From: CAYLNH01 sp964384625
GTDB lineage: Bacteria > Verrucomicrobiota > Lentisphaeria > JABSQK01
Length of the DNA stretch: 64,000 nucleotides
Reading direction: 5' to 3'
NCBI GenBank assembly: GCA_964384625.1
Contig: CAYLNH010000004.1
Location: 1 to 64,000 of the forward strand
This document shows, piece by piece, positions 46,601-55,653 of this stretch. Position 1 is the first letter of the stretch. Each line of letters starts with the position of its first letter. Below the pieces are notes generated by a model. That model ran no database searches, was not told the DNA's origin, and worked only from the letters and a program-made list of their open reading frames with translations. A program made the position numbers and the translations under genes.

Positions 46601-49050
46601 CCCGTGTAGCAGTTGACCACGTCGCGGTTGGTCAGGAACGGCGTCGCCCGGTCGGCGCTGTACATCGCAATCAGAGTCTGGTCAATCGGGATGTCCGGTT
46701 TGGTCTTGCCGGCAAACTGGTCCATCGAAAACGTCTCCACCAGCACCGACCAGGGCCGGTTCTTCCACTTCACCTGTTTGACTTTCGGCAGGATTTCCGA
46801 GGCGCTCAAGTCCGGGTGGTTGAGCAGTTGCGGGAAAAACCGGCGCAACCAGCGCTGCAGCGTCAGGTAGCGGTCCGGATTCAGGCCGGCCAGATCGTCG
46901 GCCGGGCTGAACACCACGCCGTTGTAGCTGTGCACGTTCTTCAAGGCGAACGCCGGCAGCTGGCCGGCGCCCTGGAAGTACTGTGCCGGCGACGTTCCAT
47001 CCGGGAAAAAATAATCTTCGTCGCGGCCGCCGGCGCGGGTCATGGTATCAACCCAGGGATTGCGCTCCACGCCGGCCGGCAACACGACCGCAGCGGCGAT
47101 CTCTGTGCTCAATTGGCCGAACTTGTGCGGCCACCGGCCCCGCCGCAGATGCGGGTGCAGCGAGCAGAACCCGATTCCCTCGGTGTGCGCGTCCAGGTCC
47201 AGCGAAATCACCAGCTTCGGCCGGCGCCGGCCAAGGACCTCCAGCAGTCGGGAGTTGTCCGTATCCATGTCGAGCAGGTTGCGGGCCTCGGCCTGATATT
47301 TCTCGAAGCGCACCAGCAGCATGTCGCGAAATCCTTTCAGGAGTTTTCGCTGGACCTCGTTCGACGCAACCTGGTGGTAGTACGTCCGGCTGCTGCCGAA
47401 GCCGATGTCGATCTTGTTGAACATCACCAGCAACCGCAACAGGTTCTTCTGACGCTGCTCCAGGACCTCCTGCTGCCGGCGACGTTCGGCGGCGTCGAGT
47501 TTCTCGCTCTTCGACAACGCCATCCGTTCGAGCTTCACCTTGTTCAGCGCCCGTTTCACTTCTTCCTGCAGTTCGCTCTTCACATACCGCCGGGTCCCGG
47601 TGCTTTCGTCGAGCTTGGCGCGCCAGTCCTCGAACAACCACTCGTCCTCGTATACCGGCAGGGCCTTCTTCAGCAGTTCCGTCGCTGCGGCAAAATCGAG
47701 GGCGGCGAATTCCTCCATGTGTTTGATATTGGCTTCGAGTTCGGCCGTTGCCTCCTTGTCCTCATTGATCTTCGCCATCAAGCTCTTCTTCTCGGCCAGG
47801 ACCGCGGCTCGAGCGGCGGCCAGCGCCGCCTGATAGTCCGGCTCGCTCAGCGTCTCGAGGTCCAACTCCGGCGGCCGGTTCAATTCCTCCGCCGCCGCCG
47901 CCTCGACTTGATCCCCGAGGCGATGCAGCACCTGGATCGCGGCAAAGAGCCGGTCCGCCGGCAGCTCCGGCTTCTCCAGTTTGAGCAACGAGTAATTCGT
48001 GTGGTACAAACGTGCCCGCCGCAAGCGTTTGGCCAGATCGTCGCGCACCCGCGCCACGCGCCAGTCGTCGCTGATCAACTGCCAGGCCAACACGCGTTCC
48101 CCAAGAAACCGCTGCGTATGCGCGTTGACCGCCACCAGCAACACCGAACGCTTCGTTGGCGTCTCGCGGAAATCCGCCAGCAGCTTGAGCAGCAGGTGCA
48201 GGTTCAGCAGCGACCGGGCGCCCGTCGCCCGTGCCGGGACGATACTGTTGGCATCCATCGGCGCCGTAAAAACGGCCACGTCATCCTTCAATTCCTCGTC
48301 CGCGCCCGGTACCAGAACCCACAGGTTCCGCAGGTCCTGCAACTGCCATTTCGACGGCTGCGCCTGCACCTTGACGGACAACGGTTGCTGACGACAGGCC
48401 ACCCGCAGCCTGGCGCCGGCCGCCGGCGGCACGAAAAAGCGCGGCACCGCCACCTCGGAGTCGTATAACTTGTTGTAACTATGAAAATATTGGTATTCTT
48501 CGGTGCCGATGAAGATAAAGCCCTTGACCCCGAACGTCAGCAACCGCAGCCATTCCGAGCTGCAGTTGTATTCCAGCAGCGCAATCGTCCCCTTCAGATC
48601 AACCCCGTGCAAACGTCGCAGATCCGCATTCGTTCCCTGACCGAAATAGACCAGACGCGATTCGAACTCGGTCTCGGCGAAGTTGCCCGGACGCATCAAC
48701 GTCGGATGCATCACCTCCAGCTCCACCTGCCCGACGGCCGGCGCCTGCAGCGACGTTGCGCCCGGGACGAATACCGGTGTCCGGAATCGCAGTTCGCCGG
48801 TCTCCAGGCCGCTGGCCTTGAAGCGCGCCGCCACCAGCCGGTCCAACGCCAGATTCCCCGGAGTGCCCGGGGCCCGGGCTGCGGGGCCTAAGGCACGCAA
48901 CTCGTCCAGAACAAGTGACGAAGGGGCTTCCTGACCGACTACCGGCAGCAAAAACGCCAACACCCATAGGAAGACCAGCCATCGCTGGATACATCGTATG
49001 TCAACGCCGGCCGTGCCGAAGGAGCGCTGCCGGCGAATTCCATTTGTCAT
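43660..49050 (-). CDS. Giant protein: degenerate M28 peptidase-like domain plus FtsX-like permease
   Basis: A 1796-residue protein with a signal peptide (about 23-40). LRALGPAARAPGTPGN resembles the start of M28 peptidases, and a PA-like insert follows. The core is TAPMDANSIVPARATGARSL, where the usual metal His is absent, so the peptidase part is likely inactive. About 1000 residues of helical, Leu-rich extracytoplasmic sequence follow. Membrane spans begin near 1080, and a C-terminal FtsX module carries LIIPLIIAGSIILNSLLG and ERKPEIAIYNAIGL. No ABC ATPase is adjacent. I use the ATG at 49050; a TTG nine codons upstream is weaker. Confidence 0.78.
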   Translation of the reverse strand: MTNGIRRQRSFGTAGVDIRCIQRWLVFLWVLAFLLPVVGQEAPSSLVLDELRALGPAARAPGTPGNLALDRLVAARFKASGLETGELRFRTPVFVPGATSLQAPAVGQVELEVMHPTLMRPGNFAETEFESRLVYFGQGTNADLRRLHGVDLKGTIALLEYNCSSEWLRLLTFGVKGFIFIGTEEYQYFHSYNKLYDSEVAVPRFFVPPAAGARLRVACRQQPLSVKVQAQPSKWQLQDLRNLWVLVPGADEELKDDVAVFTAPMDANSIVPARATGARSLLNLHLLLKLLADFRETPTKRSVLLVAVNAHTQRFLGERVLAWQLISDDWRVARVRDDLAKRLRRARLYHTNYSLLKLEKPELPADRLFAAIQVLHRLGDQVEAAAAEELNRPPELDLETLSEPDYQAALAAARAAVLAEKKSLMAKINEDKEATAELEANIKHMEEFAALDFAAATELLKKALPVYEDEWLFEDWRAKLDESTGTRRYVKSELQEEVKRALNKVKLERMALSKSEKLDAAERRRQQEVLEQRQKNLLRLLVMFNKIDIGFGSSRTYYHQVASNEVQRKLLKGFRDMLLVRFEKYQAEARNLLDMDTDNSRLLEVLGRRRPKLVISLDLDAHTEGIGFCSLHPHLRRGRWPHKFGQLSTEIAAAVVLPAGVERNPWVDTMTRAGGRDEDYFFPDGTSPAQYFQGAGQLPAFALKNVHSYNGVVFSPADDLAGLNPDRYLTLQRWLRRFFPQLLNHPDLSASEILPKVKQVKWKNRPWSVLVETFSMDQFAGKTKPDIPIDQTLIAMYSADRATPFLTNRDVVNCYTGMSGETGLAVLYALTEPNVLAPIAYQLGPNGRDVLYTIDKGRIQSSRQMNSNTNFSRQKTLPLFPCREIPIYGRTDPTTLKAGPITVDKVWIKGAQSKSEPEKYGVHGLSSLSPAKSHRSTGPAAVYVWRKDYRFTPESILVITDDRRCLLNADAGNPEGAGFFDAGDFPRDWHRQAAADMEWLNRFRAEEMKGIRNLLMEDFLESGATAREAALAEAGNEAHASARVLTYRSLGSQVKAYSELRKMNRDLLKSILIYMGLMLPFCFFLQKLLFRFTRMEKELLAFAGIFLAMYILFRLIHPAFAIAMNPEAIFIAFILGAIGCFVTYVLHSNFSNEMALLFQTTSGLKDVGYSTVGQTALLLGVQNMKRRRVRTTLTTTTIVLVVFTMLAFSSVSKTTRPMFLRKSEESPYTGLLYHWPAGAPIDEATVQVFRDMYSDKGDVIVRRVRKHGPTWPLAVAGAPGNRMDVHAIVGLPANDRLFKESMAIVDGRFFSSADAREIILSVEGAEALGYARLGAEALRDVRVRFMGEEFKVVGLLGDGRMRHLRDLNPSLPLLPFRSKPKSEEGGDEGDLELDEAEVDGLVMDPANVAFLPAGTAEEFGAAPHSISVRLPDYGAAAAETALWDLIELLLTVGDARFYIGSRDTFTSNDEGTMPMAAGVYYVGSNYRTSIGGKSRLIIPLIIAGSIILNSLLGTVYERKPEIAIYNAIGLNPTHIFTFFLAEALVYGVIGAVGGYLIGQFISLGLKATGWLSGINVNFSSLIVVYAIVFAVGLVLLSTLYPAYVATRTAVPSGRRKWTMPEHDGQTMHVPFPFIYQPQLAPGIIYYLFEYFASCSEVSLGDLTAQFEGAESGDDAAGRPWYELRVAMALAPFDLGVTQEVTYRARFDEVVDTYRLYMTIDRVSGQDTNWVTTNKPFLTTMRTLLLHWRNVDPTQQAWYVARGRELVTQGPPDELPVYEAAGATPADPQQDPEACPS

Positions 49051-49148
49051 AATTGTGGGATTACCTTGTAGTCCCAAAACCGCCTACCCGTAAGATTACG
49101 GGAAAACCCGAGAGTTCCACCAGCCGTTCCCATTTTTGAAATATCGGG

Positions 49149-49176
49149 TTGCTCCGCACGTCTGTGCTCATATAGT
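49149..49176 (+). promoter_or_regulatory. Promoter of tRNA-Arg(CCG)
   Basis: TTGCTC (49149-49154) and TATAGT (49171-49176) are 16 bases apart, about 20 bases before the tRNA. Confidence 0.55.
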
Positions 49177-49195
49177 ACACCGCCACAGATACCGT

Positions 49196-49272
49196 GCGCC
49201 CGTAGCTCAGCTGGATAGAGCGTCTGCCTCCGGAGCAGAAAGTCGTGAGTTCGAATCTCGCCGGGCGTACCA
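49196..49272 (+). tRNA. tRNA-Arg (CCG)
   Basis: A 77-base cloverleaf with CCA: acceptor GCGCCCG/CGGGCGT with one G-U pair, the D-arm GCTC/GAGC, anticodon loop CTCCGGA on TCTGC/GCAGA, and T-arm GTGAG-TTCGAAT-CTCGC. It reads CGG. A hairpin with a T-rich tail follows. Confidence 0.95.
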
Positions 49273-49288
49273 CCGGAGAACATCGAAG

Positions 49289-49326
49289 CGCCGGCCGACC
49301 CCGCGTCCGCCGGCGTCTTCTATTCT
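49289..49326 (+). terminator. Terminator after tRNA-Arg(CCG)
   Basis: Stem CGCCGGC (49289-49295) with GCCGGCG (49309-49315), then a T-rich run. It overlaps the stop of the GH42 gene on the other strand. Confidence 0.55.
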
Positions 49327-51416
49327 ATCTTCCCCCCCGCTCCAGACCGCTGGCCGCCGGCCGCCGGCCGCCACACCTTCACCCCGTACCGCTCCAACGT
49401 CGCCGTCGGACCAACGACCTCGCCGGTCAACAAATCCGTGCCGCTGGCGTTGAGGTCCACCTGGACCTCGGCATCGTTGAAGTTCAGCAGAAACACATAG
49501 CGGCTGTCGCCGTCGGTGCGAAGCTGCGCCGTGACGCCCGGCGGCAGATCCGCATCAAGCGCGCGCTTGATCGACAGGTCGGCAGTCAGTTTGCCGTAGA
49601 AATCCGTCAGGAACTCGGCGCTGTTGCGGGACGCCAGGTAGTACGCCCTGCCCTCGCCGAATTGGTTCACCGTACACGCCGGCGAACCGGCGAAATACTC
49701 GGTCGCAAACGTCGCCAGCACTTCCGCGCCCTCGGCGTGGATCACGGAACACGTGTCTACCGCGTCATACTCGCCGGCCAGACCGAGAGGATTGTCCGCC
49801 GCCATCACGATCTTGACCGATTCAGACGGCAGGCAGCTCTGGCTTTCCTCCTCCCAGACGCCGAAGACTTCGCGCAGGCCCTGCCCCGGCACGCCGCCGA
49901 GACAGCACAGGTCCGTCTCATCCACGACACCGCTCCAATACGTCATCACCGCCGTGCCGCCGCCTTTGACAAACGCTTTCAGCCGGTCCGCAAAGCCGGG
50001 GCGCAGCATGTACGCCATCGGCGCCACCACCAGGCGATATGAATCCAACGGCGAGATCTGCTCGATCACGTCCACCGGCACGCCGGCATCCCAGAACGGG
50101 CGATAGTGCGCCAGGACCTCCTGCCGGTACTTGACGTTTTCGCCGAGGTAGACCCGAGCGCCGAAGTTCAACGCCCACTCATTCTCCCAGTCCTGAATAA
50201 TCGCGACCTCCGGCTGTACCGTCGTGCCGACGACGTCGTCCAGTTTCTGCAGCGCGTCGCCCACCGCGGCAACATCGCGGAACACGCGCGTGTTCTCGTG
50301 GCCGGCATGGTCGACCACCGCGCCGTGGAACTTCTCGCAACACCCGCGGCTCTTGCGCCACTGGAAGTACTGTACCGTATCCGAACCATGGGCCACCGCC
50401 TGCAGACTCGAGAGCAAATGCATGCCCGGCTCTTTGCGCTTCTTTACCCGGCAACGCGTCGGAATGCTCGGTACGCTCTCCATCAGCATAAACGGTTTGC
50501 CGCCCTTCATGGCACGGTTGATGTCGTGCTGCAACGCCGTGCGCGCCGCTTCCAGCGCTTCGTCCCCGGTCTCATGCCAGTTCGGGTAGGAGTCCCAGGA
50601 CACCACGTCCACCGCCCGCGCAAAGGCCCAGTAGTCCAGCGTCGGGCTGCCCGTCATGAAGTTCGTCGTCACCGGGATGTTCGGCGTCAACTCTTTCAGC
50701 GGTGCCGTTTCGGCGTTGAAGAAATCGATGGTCTGCGCCGTCTTGAACCGTTCCCAGTCGAGCATCAGCCCGTGCAGACAGGTGTCGGTCGGGACGACAT
50801 AGTCCCAGTCGGGAAAGGAGTGCGACCAGAACGACGACCAGTAGGCCGCGTTCAGTTTTTCGATGTCGTTGTCATAGCGCGCCCGCAGCCACGCCTGAAA
50901 TGCGGCGTAGCACAAGGCACAGTGGCAGTCGCCGCCGTTGTACTCGTTGGACGCATGCCACACCAGCAACGCCGGGTGATCGGCGTAGCGTTCGGCCAAT
51001 CGCGTGTTGATCGCCACGCACTTGTCACGATAGACCGGCGAGGTCCGGCAGTGATTGTGCCGCCCGCCGTGCGGCTGGCGGGCGCCGTCGGCGTTCACCC
51101 GGCGAACTTCCGGATAGGCCCGGCTCATCCAGGCCGGCTTCGAACCGCTCGGGGTCGCCATCACCGCATACGCGTTTTGCGCCGCCAGTTTATCCATGAT
51201 CGTGTCCAGCCAACCGAACTCGTACTGTCCCTCCGCCGGCTCCAGGGCCGACCAGGCAAAAATCCCGACCGACATCGCATTGCAGCCGGCCAACTGCATC
51301 AACCGCATGTCCTCGTCCCAGATCTCCGGCGTCCGGATCCATTGATCGGGGTTATAGTCGCCGCCGTGCTGCATATGCGGGCACTTCGGGTGAATCGGGG
51401 GGAAACGTGTTGTCAT
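49320..51416 (-). CDS. GH42 beta-galactosidase
   Basis: A 698-residue cytosolic enzyme with the GH42 fold: an N-terminal TIM barrel starting YNPDQW, the acid/base Glu in WHASNEYNGGDCHC (about residue 157) and the nucleophile in FMLMESVPS (about 312). The trimerisation domain with a Cys-rich segment and a C-terminal beta domain follow. It cleaves terminal beta-galactosides, probably oligosaccharide fragments taken up from plant or host glycans. It stands alone; no transporter is adjacent. Confidence 0.92.
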   Translation of the reverse strand: MTTRFPPIHPKCPHMQHGGDYNPDQWIRTPEIWDEDMRLMQLAGCNAMSVGIFAWSALEPAEGQYEFGWLDTIMDKLAAQNAYAVMATPSGSKPAWMSRAYPEVRRVNADGARQPHGGRHNHCRTSPVYRDKCVAINTRLAERYADHPALLVWHASNEYNGGDCHCALCYAAFQAWLRARYDNDIEKLNAAYWSSFWSHSFPDWDYVVPTDTCLHGLMLDWERFKTAQTIDFFNAETAPLKELTPNIPVTTNFMTGSPTLDYWAFARAVDVVSWDSYPNWHETGDEALEAARTALQHDINRAMKGGKPFMLMESVPSIPTRCRVKKRKEPGMHLLSSLQAVAHGSDTVQYFQWRKSRGCCEKFHGAVVDHAGHENTRVFRDVAAVGDALQKLDDVVGTTVQPEVAIIQDWENEWALNFGARVYLGENVKYRQEVLAHYRPFWDAGVPVDVIEQISPLDSYRLVVAPMAYMLRPGFADRLKAFVKGGGTAVMTYWSGVVDETDLCCLGGVPGQGLREVFGVWEEESQSCLPSESVKIVMAADNPLGLAGEYDAVDTCSVIHAEGAEVLATFATEYFAGSPACTVNQFGEGRAYYLASRNSAEFLTDFYGKLTADLSIKRALDADLPPGVTAQLRTDGDSRYVFLLNFNDAEVQVDLNASGTDLLTGEVVGPTATLERYGVKVWRPAAGGQRSGAGGKIE

Positions 51417-51847
51417 CTTGCGCTTTCTTGCCGGCTTGGGGTTTCAATGAGTGCGCCAATGGCGCCGAATCGATGTGCCAGTATACAAAGCAATCGCCGC
51501 ACTGCAACACCGGAAGACAGACTGTTGCGGGGGGGAGCCACTGCATGCCGCCGGGCGCTGGCATAGGACAAAAAAAGCGGACCCCGGCCGTAATCGGCCA
51601 AGGGTCCGCCCCGGGGGGATGGGATCTTCTTGCTGCCGCTGAGCGGCTTCTTTTCACCCTATGTATTCACGGCAACTCTCCGAGTTATGTCGGACAGAAC
51701 TCTTTTTTCCTGCTTTTTCCGGCCACCTGATTCTCTCACGAAAGCTTGGCGGAATCTTCACCTTGGCGGGCGCTTTCAGCTTTCCATCGGGCTGCGCGGG
51801 AGTTATTGTGGGAGGTGGCCGCAACTGATTACGAAACGAGAGGCCGA
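51417..51847. other. Intergenic region containing a minus-strand terminator
   Basis: 431 bases without a protein gene. A strong terminator points leftward at 51570-51609, but no minus-strand gene lies to its right before the plus-strand ugd start, so a short minus-strand RNA is suspected between about 51600 and 51850. Confidence 0.55.
51570..51609 (-). terminator. Strong intrinsic terminator (minus strand)
   Basis: Stem GCGGACCC/GGGTCCGC plus an inner GGCC/GGCC pair, followed on the minus strand by seven T. The plus strand has no T-run, so it terminates leftward transcription only. Confidence 0.8.
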
Positions 51848-53230
51848 ATGAGCACGGAATTCAAACGCAATATCCTCTGCATCGGAGCCGGGTATGTCGG
51901 CGGCCCGACGATGGCGATGATCGCCGCAAAATGCCCCGACTGCCGAGTTGAGGTGGTCGACATCAACGCCGAGAAGATCGCCGCCTGGGCGTCGGGCGAG
52001 CCGCCGATTTACGAACCGGGGCTGCAAGATGTCGTCGCCGAGGCAATCAACCGGAATCTGTTCTTCAGTACCGACATCGGCACCGGTATCGAGCGCGCCG
52101 ATATCATCTTCGTCAGCGTCAATACGCCGACAAAGACCTTTGGCCGGGGCGCCGGCATGGCCGCGGACCTGCAATACTGGGAGAAGACCGCACGACAGAT
52201 CAAACAGCACTCCGCCGGCGATAAGATTGTGGTTGAGAAGAGCACCTTGCCGGTGCGCACGGCCAAGGCCATGGAACGCATTCTCCATGCCGGCGACAAA
52301 GACGTCCACTTCGAGGTGTTGTCCAACCCGGAGTTTCTGGCCGAAGGCACCGCGATGCAGGACCTGGAAACCCCGGATCGCGTCCTGATCGGCGGCCACG
52401 ACACGGAGAGCGGGCGGGCCGCGGTTCAGGAGTTGGTTGAAATCTACGCCCACTGGGTACCCCGCGAACGAATCCTCACGACCAGCGTCTGGTCCAGCGA
52501 GCTCTCAAAACTGGTGGCCAACGCCTTCCTGGCCCAGCGCATCAGTTCGATCAACAGTATTTCCGCCATCTGCGAAGCGACCGAGGCAAATATCGCGGAG
52601 GTCTCCCGCGCGATCGGCATGGACCGCCGTATCGGCGCCCGCTTCCTCAACGCCAGCGTCGGCTTCGGCGGCTCCTGCTTCAAGAAGGACATCCTCAATC
52701 TCGTCTATCTTTGCGAACACTTCGGCTTGCCGCAAGTTGCCGACTACTGGCGTCAGGTAGTGGCGATGAACGACTTCCAGCGCACGCGCTTCGTGCAGCG
52801 GATGGTCAGCAGCATGTTCAACACGGTTGTCGGCAAACGTATTGCCCTGTTGGGCTTCGCCTTCAAAGCGGATACCGGCGACACCCGGGAGAGTCCGGCG
52901 ATCTACATTGCCCGGCAACTCCTCGAAGAACGCGCCGACGTCGCGGTCACCGACCCGAAGGCGCTGCCGAACGCAAAGATCGATCTGGCGGATGTTGCCG
53001 ACCAGGTGGAGTTTGCCGACGACCCGTATGCCGCCGCCGAGGGCGCCCATGCCCTGGCAATCCTGACCGAGTGGCAGGCATACCGGGAGCTTGACTACGA
53101 ACGGATCCATGCGGCCATGATGCAGCCGGCATTCATCTTTGACGGCCGCAATATCCTCGACCACGGTCGACTCTACGAAATCGGCTTCAACGTCTACCCG
53201 ATCGGCCAGCCCCCACTGGTCCATATCTAG
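51848..53230 (+). CDS. ugd: UDP-glucose 6-dehydrogenase
   Basis: A 460-residue enzyme that oxidises UDP-glucose to UDP-glucuronate. The NAD fold starts CIGAGYVGGPT; the central and C-terminal parts contain EKSTLPVRTA, EFLAEGTA and the catalytic Cys in GFGGSCFKKD (about 277), followed by ALLGFAFKADTGDTRES. Length fits the animal-type, single-domain form. The gene converges with an SDR enzyme that could use its product. Confidence 0.94.
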   Translation: MSTEFKRNILCIGAGYVGGPTMAMIAAKCPDCRVEVVDINAEKIAAWASGEPPIYEPGLQDVVAEAINRNLFFSTDIGTGIERADIIFVSVNTPTKTFGRGAGMAADLQYWEKTARQIKQHSAGDKIVVEKSTLPVRTAKAMERILHAGDKDVHFEVLSNPEFLAEGTAMQDLETPDRVLIGGHDTESGRAAVQELVEIYAHWVPRERILTTSVWSSELSKLVANAFLAQRISSINSISAICEATEANIAEVSRAIGMDRRIGARFLNASVGFGGSCFKKDILNLVYLCEHFGLPQVADYWRQVVAMNDFQRTRFVQRMVSSMFNTVVGKRIALLGFAFKADTGDTRESPAIYIARQLLEERADVAVTDPKALPNAKIDLADVADQVEFADDPYAAAEGAHALAILTEWQAYRELDYERIHAAMMQPAFIFDGRNILDHGRLYEIGFNVYPIGQPPLVHI

Positions 53231-54195
53231 CCGCGTTCGCAGGCGATGACGCTCTCAAGAATATCGGTGAGCGATCGGGTCGCCCGCCAACCAATGAGCT
53301 GGTTGACCCGGCTGGTATCCGGGACGCGGCGCTGCATGTCTTCAAACCCCGGCGCGTAGGCCTGGTCGTAGGAAATCTTGACGATGTCGGATTCGCTGCC
53401 GGTCAGTTCTTTCACCTTGACGGCCAGTTCGCCGATTGAGACCTCCTCCGTCGAACCGAGATTGTAAACCCGGCCCGGGGCCTCTTCGTGTTGGGCCAAT
53501 CCGACCAGCCCGTCGACCACGTCGCGTACATCACAGAAGCAACGGCACTGCTTGCCGTCGCCGAAGACCGTGATCGGTTTCCCATCCAGCGCCTGCCGCA
53601 CGAAGCGCGGGATCACCATGCCGTAGCGCCCTGTCTGCCGGGCGCCGACGGTGTTGAACAGCCGCACCTGAACGACCTCCAGGGCGTGCTCGTGGGTATA
53701 GGCGAAGCCGAGGAACTCGTCCACCATTTTGCTGGCGGCATAGGCCCAGCGACTCCGGCAGGTGGGGCCCAGCAGGACATCGTCGTCTTCCTGGAAGGGG
53801 ATTCTGCTGCCCTTGCCGTAGACCTCCGAGGTGCTGGCCAGGAGAACCCGGCAGTTGTAGCGCAGGGCAGCGGCCAGAACCGCCTCTGTCCCCATGATGT
53901 TGGTCGAGATCGTGTGGACCGGGTGCTCGACGATCAGCATGACACCGACGGCGGCCGCCAGATGTACGACGACATCGGCCTCGGAGGCCAGCCGATCCAG
54001 GACGATCGGATCCGTAATGCTCGCCCGGGCAAACTGGAAGTCGGTCTCGGGCAGGAGGTGCTGGATGTTCTCGATCCGGCCGGTGGACAAGTCGTCAATC
54101 ACACGGACGCGATGGCCTTGCGCCAACAGTTTTTCGCAAAGATGCGAACCGATAAAGCCCGCCCCGCCGGTAACCAGATAGGTCTGGGATTCCAA
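53227..54195 (-). CDS. SDR sugar-nucleotide enzyme, UDP-glucuronate decarboxylase-like
   Basis: A 322-residue extended short-chain dehydrogenase: TGGAGFIGSH binds NAD, STSEVYG and YAASK give the catalytic triad, and RWAYAASK with GDGKQCRCFCDVRD resemble the ArnA/UXS branch that decarboxylates UDP-glucuronate to a pentose. An epimerase is the alternative. I take the TTG at 54195, which follows AAGGA just after the DJ-1 stop. It overlaps the convergent ugd gene by four bases. Confidence 0.82.
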   Translation of the reverse strand: MESQTYLVTGGAGFIGSHLCEKLLAQGHRVRVIDDLSTGRIENIQHLLPETDFQFARASITDPIVLDRLASEADVVVHLAAAVGVMLIVEHPVHTISTNIMGTEAVLAAALRYNCRVLLASTSEVYGKGSRIPFQEDDDVLLGPTCRSRWAYAASKMVDEFLGFAYTHEHALEVVQVRLFNTVGARQTGRYGMVIPRFVRQALDGKPITVFGDGKQCRCFCDVRDVVDGLVGLAQHEEAPGRVYNLGSTEEVSIGELAVKVKELTGSESDIVKISYDQAYAPGFEDMQRRVPDTSRVNQLIGWRATRSLTDILESVIACERG

Positions 54196-54200
54196 TGTCT

Positions 54201-54761
54201 TTATTCCTTCTTCTCCGGAGTGCACACCAGCATGCCGTCGCGGAGTTGCCCGGCCTTGTCGGGAGCGCCCAGTTGGCGGACCAGTTCCAGGGCGAATTCG
54301 ACGGCAACCCCGGCGCCCTTGCCGGTAACAATGCGGCCGTCGACTTCGACTCGCGCGCCGGTGCAGGTCGCGCCGGACAGGCGATCCTCGAAACCGGGAT
54401 AGCAGGTCACAGCTTTGCCGTCGGTCACGCCGGCCGCAGCCAGGGCGATCGGCGCGGCACAGATGGCGCCGAGCAGTTTGCCGTCTGCGGCCGCCCGGCG
54501 CAATACGTCGCGCACCGCCTCGTTCTTCGCCAGGTTCGCGGCCCCGGGCATGCCGCCGGGCAGAACGACGGCGTCAGCCTCCCCCGCGGCAGTCAAAGCG
54601 GCGTCGGCCTTGATCGTCACATTGTGCGCCCCGACAACGTCCGCAGTTCCGGCGACGCTGAGCACATTCACCTTGAAGTCGGCCCGGCGGAGGACGTCGA
54701 TGATCGCAATCGCCTCGATCTCCTCGAAGCCGGGCGCCAGCAGCACGTCAATAATCGGCAT
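54201..54761 (-). CDS. DJ-1/PfpI-family protein
   Basis: A 186-residue protein with the DJ-1 core: LLAPGFEEIEAIAIIDVLRR, VLPGGMPGAANL and the reactive Cys in GAICAAP (about 102). Members act as deglycases, chaperones or hydratases; the exact role here is not clear. It lies seven bases after psd and five before the SDR gene, on one transcript. Confidence 0.88.
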   Translation of the reverse strand: MPIIDVLLAPGFEEIEAIAIIDVLRRADFKVNVLSVAGTADVVGAHNVTIKADAALTAAGEADAVVLPGGMPGAANLAKNEAVRDVLRRAAADGKLLGAICAAPIALAAAGVTDGKAVTCYPGFEDRLSGATCTGARVEVDGRIVTGKGAGVAVEFALELVRQLGAPDKAGQLRDGMLVCTPEKKE

Positions 54762-54768
54762 GGTGGAT

Positions 54769-55653
54769 TTACTCCTGATTGACCGCGATGCCGATGGTTT
54801 CCCCGGTCAGCACGCGAGTTTCATGGCCGGCGGCGGAATTGTTGACCAGATCGTCCGAGAACCGGATCATCCCAGGCTCGAAGATCAGGATGATGGTCGA
54901 GCCGCCATACTGGAAGTAGCCCTTTTCCCGCATCTTGGTGCAGGTCTTGCCGGTGAACGTTTGCACAATACTGCCGACGCCGAAGGCGCCGACCTCCAGG
55001 TAACAGAACCGGCCGAAGTACTTGCTCTTGATAACGGTGAAGCTGCGTTTGTTGGCGCAGAACACGTTGACGCCGGATCCCAGCGCGATGGGATTCACCG
55101 AATGATAGGCGCCCTTGATCGTCCTGGTTTCAAGAATATCGCCGCCGCAGGGGAAGTGAAACCGGTGGTAATCCCCGGGGCACAGGCGAATTGTCGCCAG
55201 AGCGCCGCTGCGGTACTCCCGCGCGACGCGGCCAAGGAGGTCCTGAACGCGAAACTTGGCGCCCTTCACCGGAATGAACTCGTCGTCGGCCAACTTCGGG
55301 TAGACCAGGATCCGGCCGTCGGCCGGACAACTGTAGACATTGGGGGATTGATCGCAATCTCGAGCCCCGGGTTTCAGCCGCCGGGTAAAGAAGGCGTTGA
55401 AACTGCCGAAGGACGAGTCGCGAAACTCGCTGGTGTCCACATTGTAAGTCTTGATCACTTTCTTGATGTGGAGCTTCGACAGAAACGACTTGTAGTAGAG
55501 GGCGAGCAGCCGGGTCGCCAGCGAATTTGTAAACCAACCGCCGGGCTTGCCCTTCTTGTATGAGGACGCGATGAACCCGCCGGCCAGCACCTGCTCTTTG
55601 CAAAGCTTCTGGCTGCCTCTCTCGTAGTATTGGATCGTAACTGGTTTGCCCAT
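54769..55653 (-). CDS. psd: Phosphatidylserine decarboxylase
   Basis: A 294-residue proenzyme that makes phosphatidylethanolamine. Visible are FTRRLKPGARD, the RLCPGDYHRFHFP block and the cleavage motif YGGST near residue 252, whose Ser becomes the pyruvoyl group (canonical LGST, here GGST). The ATG at 55653 is chosen; the upstream extension is non-coding. It heads the psd/DJ-1/SDR operon. Confidence 0.9.
   Translation of the reverse strand: MGKPVTIQYYERGSQKLCKEQVLAGGFIASSYKKGKPGGWFTNSLATRLLALYYKSFLSKLHIKKVIKTYNVDTSEFRDSSFGSFNAFFTRRLKPGARDCDQSPNVYSCPADGRILVYPKLADDEFIPVKGAKFRVQDLLGRVAREYRSGALATIRLCPGDYHRFHFPCGGDILETRTIKGAYHSVNPIALGSGVNVFCANKRSFTVIKSKYFGRFCYLEVGAFGVGSIVQTFTGKTCTKMREKGYFQYGGSTIILIFEPGMIRFSDDLVNNSAAGHETRVLTGETIGIAVNQE

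Noticed and set aside
46249..48468. Plus-strand open frame of 739 codons
   Set aside because: Antisense to the giant M28/FtsX gene; composition typical of a shadow.
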